Shown: in pieces, positions 53,577 through 62,119 of the stretch
How positions within the stretch are numbered: the first letter of the stretch is position 1
Layout: the number at the start of each line of letters is the position of its first letter
Source: Pseudomonas azerbaijanoccidentalis
GTDB lineage: Bacteria > Pseudomonadota > Gammaproteobacteria > Pseudomonadales > Pseudomonadaceae
Length of the DNA stretch: 64,000 bases
Direction: 5' to 3'
Assembly (NCBI RefSeq): GCF_019145495.1
Contig: NZ_JAHSTU010000007.1
Coordinates: forward strand, 62,001 to 126,000
The notes under the pieces: model-generated
What the model was told of the DNA's origin: nothing
Databases searched by the model: none
The model's input: only the letters and a program-made list of their open reading frames with translations
Program-made: the position numbers and the translations under genes

Positions 53577-53668
53577 AAAAGATCGCAGCCTCGTTTCACT
53601 CGACAGCTCCTACAGGTGTACACGCGCCGTTCTCTGTAGGAGCTGCCGAAGGCTGCGATCTCTTGATC
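53577..53668. repeat. REP pair, family A with altered loop
   Basis: The left box carries the same 'tcgtttcactc' apex replacement as at 21.05 kb. It lies between hexR and the mutarotase. Confidence 0.88.
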
Positions 53669-53672
53669 TTCT

Positions 53673-54527
53673 TCACACCCCCACCCGCGCCTGCAAACTC
53701 AAATGCGCCCGCTCACCCGGTTTCAGGCACAAGCTGTCAGTGCCGCCGCTCGCGGCCTCCACGCAAACAAATTCGGATATCTCGTTCCAGCTCACCCCCA
53801 ACAACGGCCGTGAGCCCGGATGCCACACCACGGTGTCCGCCGTGTCCCCGGTATCGATGCACAACGCCCGATCCCAGGCATGATCGTTGAGCTGCAATTC
53901 GCCGTCATGCTGGAACACCCGCTGACAACCACCGTCCACCCGTAACTCGCCTTCCTGCTGACAAATTTGCCGGTTCAACTGGTCATAACCCTGCGCGCCT
54001 TCGAGCCCAGACAGCGCTATCTCACTGACATCGCCAATACGCCAGTAAGCGTGCAAAGCCTGGCTCAGCTGGCACGGCATGTCGTCCTGATGCTCGGTAC
54101 TCAGGCGCAATTCCATGCGTTCACCCAGGTGCGCATGCAGGTCCACCTGCCAGTCGCACAGCTCAAGTTGCCAGTGCAGACGCACGCCATCATCGTCGCT
54201 GCTGCTGTCGATCAACTTCCAGTCGAGCAGCCGCGCCCAGCCATGGGACGGCCAGGCGTTCTCGCTCGGGTGACGGCCATACCACGGCCAGCACACCGGC
54301 ACACCACCCCGAATGGCTCCGACCTGCGGCCACTTCGCCGCACACCACAACCAGGGTTTTTGCCCCTTGGGCTGAAAGTGCAACAACTGCGCGCCCTGGC
54401 GACTGAACACGGCCTGACACAGCGGATGATCAATCACCAACACGTCGCGCTTCTGATAGCGCTCCCACGCAAACACCGGACGTTCGCGCAAGGATTTGAA
54501 GAAGCGTTGTAGCGGATGCTCAAGCAT
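53673..54527 (-). CDS. D-hexose-6-phosphate mutarotase (YeaD-like aldose epimerase)
   Basis: The protein has 284 residues from ATG 54527 (AGGA upstream). Family signs are RGGVPVCWPWYGRH, PSHGWARLLDW with the catalytic His, and the later VVWHPGSR containing acid/base residues. It interconverts alpha and beta anomers of glucose-6-phosphate for Zwf. Last gene of the glt/oprB transcription unit, with the oprB terminator between. Confidence 0.9.
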   Translation of the reverse strand: MLEHPLQRFFKSLRERPVFAWERYQKRDVLVIDHPLCQAVFSRQGAQLLHFQPKGQKPWLWCAAKWPQVGAIRGGVPVCWPWYGRHPSENAWPSHGWARLLDWKLIDSSSDDDGVRLHWQLELCDWQVDLHAHLGERMELRLSTEHQDDMPCQLSQALHAYWRIGDVSEIALSGLEGAQGYDQLNRQICQQEGELRVDGGCQRVFQHDGELQLNDHAWDRALCIDTGDTADTVVWHPGSRPLLGVSWNEISEFVCVEAASGGTDSLCLKPGERAHLSLQARVGV

Positions 54528-54572
54528 GTGCCACGGTCCTGAAATCAACGATCAGCGGGGTGCGCAGCCCCT

Positions 54573-54603
54573 CAAAAAAAAGCGGACAGCCTTGGCTGTC
54601 CGC
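54573..54603 (-). terminator. Terminator after oprB
   Basis: GCGGACAGC / GCTGTCCGC arms with a 4-base loop and a run of eight T on the minus strand. Placed between oprB and the mutarotase gene, so the latter is probably read by partial read-through or its own promoter. Confidence 0.9.
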
Positions 54604-54640
54604 AAAATGCGCACATAGAGAGGAGCTTATCGCAGTCGCG

Positions 54641-55987
54641 TTAGAACACCGACTGAATTTTCAGACCGGCCACCAGCGCGTTGTCGACTTCATCCACACC
54701 ACCTGGGTGAGTGATGTACTGCAGGTTAGGACGCACGGTCAGCCAGTTGGTAACGTGGAAACCGTAGTTGAGCTCGTAGTTGTACTCGGTCTCACGCAGT
54801 GGCGAGAACAGCGGGTCTTCGTAGTTGCTCACCCCATTGGCAGCGTTGGTCAGCTCGGCGTTTTTCTTCACGTCATCGTTGACATGGATGCGGGCGAAAC
54901 CGATGCCCAGGTCATCTTTCGGACGCGCATCAAACGGACCTTTGTACACAAACATCAACGACTGATAGTTGTCGACGACGTTGGTGTCCTTGTCGTGGAA
55001 CGTCGCGTTCGCCGCAATGTTCAGACCACGGGTCGCATCGCCGTTATGGCTGGTGAGTTGCTGTTGCGCCACGAACCAGTAGCCGTGCTTGCTGCTGTGG
55101 CTGCGATAAGCGTTGCCGCTGGTGGCCGCATCGTCGCCGTTTTCATCTTCGCGAACGTCATCGGCGCTGGCGGTGCTTTTGTAGTAACCGACACGGTATT
55201 CGCCCGGCAGGTTACCCGGGTTAGGCAGCCACACCAGTTCGACCGGCAGAACGGTGCCTTTTGTACCGCTGCCACTGAGCTTGAAGCCGTTGCCGTGTTC
55301 CAGTTGCGACGGGTTCTGGTTGTAGGCACCGATCTGCGCATACCACTCCGGCGAGATGTTGTACTTCACGCGGATTGCGGCCTGGCTGACGGGCCAGTTG
55401 TACCAGATGTTGGTCGCCCAGTTACCCACCTGGGAACCGCAGAACGCCAGGTTCTGGAATTCGCATGGGAAGGTGTTGAAGTCTTCGCCCTCACCGAAGT
55501 AACCGGCCTTGACGTCGAGTTTGTTGTCGAAGAACTGGTGCTTGATCCACAACTGGGTCAGACGAACCATGTGGCCACGGCCGTAGACTTCCTGCGAGGA
55601 GCTCAACGTGCCGGCACGCGGGTCGCCGACGCGGTCATTGGAAATGTTTTCGCCGTTACGGTTGGTGAGCTGGATCTTGGCCTGGGTGTTATCCCAGCCA
55701 AACAGCTTCTCCAGGTCCAGCGCCGCCCCCAGGCCGAACTGGTCGCTGTAGCGCGCAGTCTTGTCATCGTTGAAACCGCCATGGAGGTTGCCGCCGACTT
55801 CACCGACGTAATCCATTTTGATGTCGATGCCTTGCTCGATCAGCCTGGTTCGTTCGCCACCCCAGTCGCCGGTCATCCACTCCGAGTCAGCGCTGAACGC
55901 GTCAGCCGCGTGCACACTACCGGCCAGCATCATTGCCGCGACGGCTGATAACTGGCAGATAAGCTGAGCGTTGTTGTTCTTCTTCAT
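54641..55987 (-). CDS. oprB: Carbohydrate-selective porin OprB
   Basis: The protein has 448 residues, with a signal peptide (LICQLSAVAAMMLAGSVHAA, cleavage near 27) followed by a beta-barrel that ends in a terminal Phe, as outer-membrane proteins do. The early GDWGGERTRLIEQGIDIKMD segment is the OprB family mark. It lets glucose and other sugars across the outer membrane. The leader (AACAATAAAA) and first codons (AAG AAG AAC AAC AAC) both fit AAnAAnAA, so strong Hfq/Crc control is likely. Confidence 0.94.
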   Translation of the reverse strand: MKKNNNAQLICQLSAVAAMMLAGSVHAADAFSADSEWMTGDWGGERTRLIEQGIDIKMDYVGEVGGNLHGGFNDDKTARYSDQFGLGAALDLEKLFGWDNTQAKIQLTNRNGENISNDRVGDPRAGTLSSSQEVYGRGHMVRLTQLWIKHQFFDNKLDVKAGYFGEGEDFNTFPCEFQNLAFCGSQVGNWATNIWYNWPVSQAAIRVKYNISPEWYAQIGAYNQNPSQLEHGNGFKLSGSGTKGTVLPVELVWLPNPGNLPGEYRVGYYKSTASADDVREDENGDDAATSGNAYRSHSSKHGYWFVAQQQLTSHNGDATRGLNIAANATFHDKDTNVVDNYQSLMFVYKGPFDARPKDDLGIGFARIHVNDDVKKNAELTNAANGVSNYEDPLFSPLRETEYNYELNYGFHVTNWLTVRPNLQYITHPGGVDEVDNALVAGLKIQSVF

Positions 55988-56010
55988 CCCTACATCCTCG
56001 TTTTATTGTT
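55970..56010 (-). promoter_or_regulatory. Double AAnAAnAA (CA) region at the oprB start
   Basis: One A-rich motif precedes the GAGG site (56001-56010) and another covers the first codons (55970-55987), flanking the ribosome site from both sides. Confidence 0.65.
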
Positions 56011-56088
56011 ATTAACTTTTCTTTTTCTAACGCGGTTACATCAGTCGCGGAGAGCAACAGGCTGCTCACCGCATATCCCCCAGCAGGA

Positions 56089-56197
56089 TCGGGTTGTTGT
56101 GGAAGCTGGCTTGCCGGCGATAGCCTCACCTCGGTTCGACGTTAAACCGAACTGTCCGCATCGCTGGCAGGCCAGCTCCCACACAACCCCATTCCCA
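56089..56197. repeat. REP pair, family C, between gltK and oprB
   Basis: 'gtggaagctggcttgccggc' faces 'gctggcaggccagctcccac' across about 60 bases, in the gap between two genes of the same direction. Confidence 0.8.
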
Positions 56198-56207
56198 CAT
56201 TTGTTCT

Positions 56208-57368
56208 TCAGCGCCCTTTGAATTGGGCGACGTTGGCACCGTGCGCTTCGGTTTTCGGCAGCGCGGCAACCCCCAGACGCTCACCGGTATTGGCATCGAA
56301 CAGCAGCACTTTTGCCGGATCGAATTGCAGGGTCAGGGTCTCGCCCACGGCCGGCGCCACGTCCGGTGCCAAGCGGCAGCAGACCTTGGTGTCGTTGAGG
56401 TTGACGAACACCAGCGTGTCGGGACCGGTCGGTTCGGTGACCTGGACTTCAGCACGAATGCTCGGCAAGCCATTGCCCTCACCGTTCGCCAGCACGATCT
56501 GTTCAGGACGCAGGCCGAGGATTACCTCGCGATCTTCCAGTCCGGCATCCTGCATGCTCATCGGCAGCTCGCAACGCGCCTGTCCGCTGTCCAGCAGCGC
56601 GACCAGACGACCGTCCTTGCGCTGCAAGCGCAGGGGGATGAAGTTCATCGGCGGCGAACCGATGAAGCTCGCCACGAAGAGGTTGGCCGGGTTGTTGTAG
56701 ATGTCTTTCGGCGTGCCGAACTGCTGGATGATCCCATCCTTCATCACCGCCACTTTGTCGCCCAGGGTCATGGCTTCGATCTGGTCGTGGGTGACGTAGA
56801 CCGTGGTGGTTTTAAGGCGCTGGTGCATCAGTTTCATTTCGGTGCGCATCTCGACCCGCAGCTTGGCGTCGAGGTTGGACAGCGGTTCGTCGAACAGATA
56901 AATCTTCGGCCGCCGCGCCAGTGCACGGCCCATCGCCACGCGTTGCTGCTGGCCGCCGGAGAGTTGGCCAGGCTTGCGATTGAGCAGGTGTTCGATCTGC
57001 AACAGCTTGGCCACGCGAGCGACTTCCTCGTCGATCGCCGACTGGCTCATCTTGCGGATTTTCAGACCGAACTCGATGTTCTCGCGCACGCTCATGGTCG
57101 GGTACAGCGCGTAGGACTGGAACACCATGGCGATGTCGCGATCCTTGGGGCTCATGCCGCTGACGTCCTGATCGCCGATCATGATCGCGCCGCCAGTGAT
57201 GGTCTCAAGGCCGGCGATGCAGTTCATCAGCGTCGACTTGCCGCAACCCGAAGGTCCGACGAGGATCAGGAACTCACCGTCCTTGATCGACAGTTCGATG
57301 TTCTTCAGGGTGTCCGGCAGGCCGGCGCCATAGGTCTTGTTTACATTGCGAAGTTCGAGCGTTGCCAT
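56208..57368 (-). CDS. gltK: Sugar ABC transporter ATPase (GltK/MalK type)
   Basis: The protein has 386 residues. Walker A is GPSGCGKST at 38-46, the signature LSGGQQQR near 135, then Walker B IYLFDEPLSNLD and a switch His in VTHDQIEAMTL. The C-terminal OB-like regulatory domain (about 240-370) is of the MalK/UgpC type. It powers glucose import by GltF/G. It starts two bases after the gltG stop. Confidence 0.94.
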   Translation of the reverse strand: MATLELRNVNKTYGAGLPDTLKNIELSIKDGEFLILVGPSGCGKSTLMNCIAGLETITGGAIMIGDQDVSGMSPKDRDIAMVFQSYALYPTMSVRENIEFGLKIRKMSQSAIDEEVARVAKLLQIEHLLNRKPGQLSGGQQQRVAMGRALARRPKIYLFDEPLSNLDAKLRVEMRTEMKLMHQRLKTTTVYVTHDQIEAMTLGDKVAVMKDGIIQQFGTPKDIYNNPANLFVASFIGSPPMNFIPLRLQRKDGRLVALLDSGQARCELPMSMQDAGLEDREVILGLRPEQIVLANGEGNGLPSIRAEVQVTEPTGPDTLVFVNLNDTKVCCRLAPDVAPAVGETLTLQFDPAKVLLFDANTGERLGVAALPKTEAHGANVAQFKGR

Positions 57369-57370
57369 GA

Positions 57371-58216
57371 TTACCCCTTGACTGCGCCGGCCGTCAGGCC
57401 GCGCACGAAATACTTGCCTGCGACCACATAGACCAGCAGGGTCGGCAGCCCGGCGATCATCGCCGCTGCCATATCAACGTTGTATTCCTTGGCACCGGTG
57501 CTGGTATTGACCAGGTTGTTCAGCGCCACCGTGATCGGTTGCGAATCACCGCTGGAGAACACCACGCCGAACAGGAAGTCGTTCCAGATCTGGGTGAACT
57601 GCCAGATCAGGCAGACCATGATGATCGGCGTCGACATCGGCAGAATGATGCGGCGGAAGATGGTGAAGAAACCTGCGCCGTCGAGACGCGCAGCCTTGAC
57701 CAATGCATCCGGAATGCTCACGTAGTAGTTGCGGAAGAACAGCGTGGTGAACGCCAGGCCGTAAACCACATGCACGAACACCAGCCCGGTGGTGGTGCTC
57801 GCCAGACCCATCTTGCCGAGGGTGAACGACGCCGGCAGCAGCACGGTCTGGAACGGCAGGAAGCAACCGAACAGCAGCAGGCCGAAGAACAACTGCGAAC
57901 CACGGAAGCGCCACATCGACAGCACATAGCCGTTCAACGCGCCGATCGCGGTGGAGATGATCACGGCCGGAACGGTGATCTTGATCGAGTTCCAGAAGTA
58001 ACCGTTGACCGTGGCCCAGGCCTTGACCCAGCCAATGCCGCTGACCACAGTCGGCCAGCTCAGCAGGTTACCGGTGCTGATGTCTTCCGGGGTCTTGAAG
58101 CTGGTCAACAGCATGACTACCAGCGGAATCAGGTAAAGCAATACGGCAAGGATCAGCACCGCGTAGATCGCGATGCGACTCAGGCTGATGGAAGGTTTGG
58201 CAGCGAGACTAGTCAT
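57371..58216 (-). CDS. gltG: Sugar ABC transporter permease GltG
   Basis: The protein has 281 residues with six membrane segments. The EAA-type loop (RLDGAGFFTIFRRIILPMS) that docks the ATPase is clear near residue 190. It belongs to the MalG-type permeases. It overlaps the gltF end by eight bases (coupled translation) and has GAGGA upstream. Confidence 0.93.
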   Translation of the reverse strand: MTSLAAKPSISLSRIAIYAVLILAVLLYLIPLVVMLLTSFKTPEDISTGNLLSWPTVVSGIGWVKAWATVNGYFWNSIKITVPAVIISTAIGALNGYVLSMWRFRGSQLFFGLLLFGCFLPFQTVLLPASFTLGKMGLASTTTGLVFVHVVYGLAFTTLFFRNYYVSIPDALVKAARLDGAGFFTIFRRIILPMSTPIIMVCLIWQFTQIWNDFLFGVVFSSGDSQPITVALNNLVNTSTGAKEYNVDMAAAMIAGLPTLLVYVVAGKYFVRGLTAGAVKG

Positions 58217-59117
58217 GACGCTTGGTCCTCAGCTCGGAGTACAGGTAGGGCACGATGATTGCGAGAATCGCACCGAGCATCAGAATCGCACTGGCCGAGC
58301 CCATGCCCATCTGGCCGCGACTGAACGTGAAGGAGTACATGAACATCGCTGGCAGGTCGGAGGAGTAACCCGGGCCACCGGCTGTCATCGCCGCCACCAG
58401 GTCAAAACTCTTGATCGCGATGTGCGCCAGAATCATCACCGCACTGAAGAACACCGGGCGCAGGCTTGGCAGCACCACTTTCCAGTAGATCATCGGCATG
58501 CTCGCGCCATCGATCTGTGCGGCACGGATGATCGATTGGTCCACACCGCGCAGACCGGCGAGGAACATCGCCATGATGAAGCCCGAGGCTTGCCAGACCG
58601 CCGCAATCACCAGGCAATACACCACGCGGTCCGGGTCGATCAGCCAGTCCAGACGGAAGCCTTCCCAGCCCCAGTCACGCAACAATTTGTCCAGGCCCAT
58701 GCCCGGGTTGAGCAGCCATTTCCAGGCCGTACCGGTGACGATCATCGAGAGCGCCATCGGGTACAGGTAAATGGTGCGGATGAAGCCTTCGCGACGGATA
58801 CGCTGGTCGAGGAACACCGCCAGCAGCACACCGATGACCAGCGTGATGCCGATGAACATGCCGCCGAACAGCGCCAGGTTCTTGCTCGCCACCCACCAGC
58901 GGTCGTTATCGAACAACCGTGCGTATTGCGCCAGGCCTGCCCACTTGTAGTTCGGCAGGAATGTCGAGGTCGTGAACGACAGAACGAACGTCCACAGGAT
59001 GTAGCCATAGAAGCCCACCAGAACGATGAACATGCTCGGCGCCAGCACCAGTTTTGGAAGCCAGCGTTGCAATGCATCGAACGGCGAGGCCTTGCTGAAC
59101 ACAGCAACAGAACTCAT
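58209..59117 (-). CDS. gltF: Sugar ABC transporter permease GltF
   Basis: The protein has 302 residues with six or seven membrane segments. The EAA loop is QIDGASMPMIYWKVVLPSLR near residue 200. It is the MalF-type partner of GltG. It is separated from gltB by 144 bases holding a REP pair. The ribosome-binding site is weak (GGAT). Confidence 0.93.
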   Translation of the reverse strand: MSSVAVFSKASPFDALQRWLPKLVLAPSMFIVLVGFYGYILWTFVLSFTTSTFLPNYKWAGLAQYARLFDNDRWWVASKNLALFGGMFIGITLVIGVLLAVFLDQRIRREGFIRTIYLYPMALSMIVTGTAWKWLLNPGMGLDKLLRDWGWEGFRLDWLIDPDRVVYCLVIAAVWQASGFIMAMFLAGLRGVDQSIIRAAQIDGASMPMIYWKVVLPSLRPVFFSAVMILAHIAIKSFDLVAAMTAGGPGYSSDLPAMFMYSFTFSRGQMGMGSASAILMLGAILAIIVPYLYSELRTKRHD

Positions 59118-59154
59118 GGGGAAATCCAGAATAGGGAATTAGGATTACAAGTGC

Positions 59155-59257
59155 GTCCCCTGTGGGAGCCAGCCTGCTGGCGATTGCGCTGTGTCAGTCC
59201 ACACATCAGGTGTCTGACAGTCCGCCATCGCGAGCAGGCTCGCTCCTGCAGGAGCCA
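59155..59257. repeat. REP pair, family C, inside the glt operon
   Basis: 'gtgggagccagcctgctggc' faces 'gcgagcaggctcgctcctgc' across about 55 bases, between the binding-protein gene and the first permease gene. Confidence 0.82.
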
Positions 59258-59261
59258 AGCA

Positions 59262-60554
59262 TTACTTGGCCGACTGGACCGCCGCGCCGAGTTTCTTGGC
59301 GGCATCAGCCGGGTCGGCTTTCGGGTCGTTGATGTAGTTGGTCACCACATCGAAGAACGCGCCCTGTACCGCCAGCGTGGTCGCCATGTTGTGCGCCATG
59401 CTCGGCTGCAGGCCACCGGACTTGGCATCGGCCAGGAAGTCCTTGGCGGCAGTCTGGGCGCAGGAATCGAAACCGTATTTTTCCATGTCCGCCAGCATGT
59501 CGTTACGCACCGGGATCGAGCCCTTGTTGATGCTGAAGACTTTCTGGAAGTTCTCACCCAGCACGACTTTGGCGATGTCCTGCTGACCGGCAGCCGTGCC
59601 CGCATCTTTTTGCTTGAACACTGCCAGGGAGTCGATGTTGTAGGTGAACGCCTTGTCGGTGCCCGGGAACGCTACGCACTGGTAGTCCTTGCCGGCGACT
59701 TTTTTGGCGGCGGTCCATTCAGACTTGGCCCAGTCACCCATGATCTGCATGCCGGCCTTGCCGTTGATGACCTTGGCCGCTTCCAGGTTCCAGTCCTGGC
59801 CTTTGCCATCGGCGTCCATGTAGGTCGCGACTTTCTTCAGCTCGGTCAGCGCCTTGACCATTTCCGGGCCGGTCAGCGCTTTGTTGTCGAGATCGACCAG
59901 GGCTTTCTTGTAGCCATCAACACCCATCACCGAAAGCACCACGGCTTCGAAGACGGTGCTGTCCTGCCAAGGCTGGCCACCGTGGGCGAGCGGAATGAAA
60001 CCCGCAGCCTTGAGTTTGTCACCGGCGGCGTAGAATTCTTCGAGGGTGGTTGGCGCTTTTTCGATCCCGGCTTTCTTGAAGACTTCCGGGTTGATCCACA
60101 GCCAGTTGACGCGGTGAATGTTCACCGGCACGGCCACGTAATCGCCTTCGTACTTAACGGTATCGGAGACTTTCTTGTCGAGCAGGCTGTCCCACTTCTC
60201 CGATTTGGCCACGTCCTTCAGGACGTCGGTGTCGAGCAGACCGGTCGACGCCCACTCTTGAATATCCGGGCCTTTGATCTGTGCCACGCCAGGCGGGTTA
60301 CCCGCTACGGCACGGCTTTTCAGCACGGTCATGGCCGTTGCGCCACCACCACCGGCGACTGCGCCGTCCTTCCAGGTGAAGCCGTCTTTTTCGACTTGAG
60401 CCTTCAGGACATCAACCGCCGCTTTCTCACCACCCGACGTCCACCAATGCACGACTTCCACGGAACCTTTGGATTCGGCGGCCAGGACACTGAGGGGGAG
60501 CGCAGACAGGGAAGCGAGAGAAATGACAGTAGCGAGGCGAGAAATCGCATTCAT
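59262..60554 (-). CDS. gltB: Periplasmic glucose-binding protein
   Basis: The protein has 430 residues. It has a signal peptide (LATVISLASLSALPLSVLA, cleavage near 25), then an extracellular solute-binding family 1 fold (EVVHWWTSGGEKAAVDVLKA, KINGK-type lobes, GMQIMGDWAKSEW). It delivers glucose to GltF/G/K in the periplasm. The leader reads AACAACAAGAAAGG, placing a CA motif directly on the ribosome site. Confidence 0.94.
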   Translation of the reverse strand: MNAISRLATVISLASLSALPLSVLAAESKGSVEVVHWWTSGGEKAAVDVLKAQVEKDGFTWKDGAVAGGGGATAMTVLKSRAVAGNPPGVAQIKGPDIQEWASTGLLDTDVLKDVAKSEKWDSLLDKKVSDTVKYEGDYVAVPVNIHRVNWLWINPEVFKKAGIEKAPTTLEEFYAAGDKLKAAGFIPLAHGGQPWQDSTVFEAVVLSVMGVDGYKKALVDLDNKALTGPEMVKALTELKKVATYMDADGKGQDWNLEAAKVINGKAGMQIMGDWAKSEWTAAKKVAGKDYQCVAFPGTDKAFTYNIDSLAVFKQKDAGTAAGQQDIAKVVLGENFQKVFSINKGSIPVRNDMLADMEKYGFDSCAQTAAKDFLADAKSGGLQPSMAHNMATTLAVQGAFFDVVTNYINDPKADPADAAKKLGAAVQSAK

Positions 60555-60566
60555 CTAGGAGTACCT

Positions 60567-60577
60567 TTCTTGTTGTT
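60567..60577 (-). promoter_or_regulatory. AAnAAnAA (CA) motif overlapping the gltB ribosome site
   Basis: AACAACAAGAA runs straight into AAGG. Two overlapping registers match AAnAAnAA. Confidence 0.65.
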
Positions 60578-60671
60578 ATGCATGCAAGTCTGGTGCTTGC
60601 GCTGCATAGGATTTTAAACAGGGGATGCCCCTTCGCAGGTAACGAAGGGACGCGCGAATGTCACCGCATGG

Positions 60672-61931
60672 TTACATAGAACCGCTCTGGGACACCCTTG
60701 CCAGCGCACTGGCCATACTCGGCGCCAGCGGCAGACGCGGGATCAACAAGGCTTGCCAGGCATGATAAAGGTCCGGTTTACCGGCCCAGATGTCGGCACT
60801 TGGGCGGTTTAGCGGATCGAGTTCGTGATGCCAGCTGCCATTGCAGCGGTCGATGAAATGACTGTCACAAAATTCCCAGAATAGTCGGTACCAGCGCTCA
60901 TACTGCTCATCACCGGTGCGCTGCAGTAACGCACTGGCGGCGGCACTGGCTTCGCAATGGGTCCAGTGCAAACGATGGCGCACGACCGCTTTGTTGTTCC
61001 AGTCCAGCGTATAGACAATGCCCGGCGCACCGTCGACGTCCCAGCCGTGGCGACAGTTTTGTTCGAACAGTTTTTGCGCATCGGTGGCCAGCCATCCGGG
61101 CGTGAGCATGCCGGCCTGAACCCGCCCCGCCTCCAGATGCAACAGCAGCCGTGCCCATTCAAAACCGTGGCCGGGCGTGGTGCCGTAAGGACGGAAACCG
61201 TCGGCCGGGTTGTCGTGGTTGTACTCGCGCAGCGGTTGCCAGTCGCGGTCAAAATGCTCGACCACCAAGTAGTCATTGGCGGCGGCATGGCCGTGGATCA
61301 CACGTTCGACAATACGCTGCGCACGGCACAGCCAGCGGTTGTCGTCGGTGACATCGGCCAGGGCGAGAAAGGCTTCGGTGGCGTGCATGTTGCTGTTGGC
61401 GCCACGATAGGCTTCCTCGGTGCTCCAGTCGCGATTGAAGGACTCGCGCATCGCGCCCTCTTCTTCGCTCCAGAAGTAGGTGTCGATAATGTCGATGGCA
61501 TCATCGAGCAACGCCTGTGCGCCGGGACGTTGCGCCACCACCGCGGAACTCGCGGCCAGCGCGACAAAGGCATGCAGGTAGGCGTTCTTGCCGGTGTTGC
61601 CGTCGCGGTGTCCGGCCACTGCAAACCAGCCCCCGTGCACCGCATCGCGCAGCGGCCCGCGCAGGGCTTCGACGCCATGATCGACCAACTCGGCAAATCC
61701 CGGCAGGCCTTGAATATGGGCCATGGCGAAGCTGTGGGTCATGCGCGCGGTGTTCATGGTTTCAGCTTGCGCGTCGGCCGGCAGATGGCCGCGCTCATCG
61801 AGATTACCGAAGCCTTCAGGCAGCTTCGACGCCTTGGCGAACGCCAGCATCCGCAAGCCTTCGGCGGCGAGCCATTGCTGGTGTGCAGGTGCGTTCAGCC
61901 AACTGCTGAAGGCAGGTTGGAAGGTGTGCAT
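60672..61931 (-). CDS. AGE-family sugar isomerase/epimerase (D-mannose isomerase-like)
   Basis: The protein has 419 residues, an (alpha/alpha)6-barrel of the N-acylglucosamine 2-epimerase family. The catalytic histidine segments are TPGHGFEWARLL and WTHCEASAAASALL; the early TARMTHSFAMAH and later NMHATEAFLAL blocks are those of mannose isomerases/YihS rather than of sialic-acid enzymes. It probably converts mannose to fructose. It lies upstream of gltB in the same direction, 117 bases away, with its own CA motif. Confidence 0.87.
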   Translation of the reverse strand: MHTFQPAFSSWLNAPAHQQWLAAEGLRMLAFAKASKLPEGFGNLDERGHLPADAQAETMNTARMTHSFAMAHIQGLPGFAELVDHGVEALRGPLRDAVHGGWFAVAGHRDGNTGKNAYLHAFVALAASSAVVAQRPGAQALLDDAIDIIDTYFWSEEEGAMRESFNRDWSTEEAYRGANSNMHATEAFLALADVTDDNRWLCRAQRIVERVIHGHAAANDYLVVEHFDRDWQPLREYNHDNPADGFRPYGTTPGHGFEWARLLLHLEAGRVQAGMLTPGWLATDAQKLFEQNCRHGWDVDGAPGIVYTLDWNNKAVVRHRLHWTHCEASAAASALLQRTGDEQYERWYRLFWEFCDSHFIDRCNGSWHHELDPLNRPSADIWAGKPDLYHAWQALLIPRLPLAPSMASALARVSQSGSM

Positions 61932-61943
61932 GGGAGACCTTTT

Positions 61944-61951
61944 TTGTTGTT
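61944..61951 (-). promoter_or_regulatory. AAnAAnAA (CA) motif before the AGE isomerase gene
   Basis: AACAACAA is followed by A5 and GG ahead of the ATG, the same leader layout as gltB. Confidence 0.6.
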
Positions 61952-62042
61952 ATGACTGAGGGGCAGCATAAACAACAGGCGGTGGCGGGCTTGTAACGAA
62001 GGGGGCGGGTTTTGTCACCGGGTTGTGACATTTGCAGCGCAG

Positions 62043-62116
62043 GATCAAAAGATCGCAGCCTTCGGCAGCTCCTACAGGGATCGGTGTAGGAGCTGCCGCA
62101 GGCTGCGATCTTTTGA
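62043..62116. repeat. REP pair, family A
   Basis: Inverted family-A boxes lie right after the gltS stop and before the isomerase promoter region. Confidence 0.9.
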
Positions 62117-62119
62117 CTT

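Noticed and set aside
58173..60617. An 814-codon open frame on the plus strand
   Set aside because: It lies wholly antisense to gltF and gltB, whose proteins are clearly real, and has His/Arg-rich composition typical of shadow frames in GC-rich DNA.
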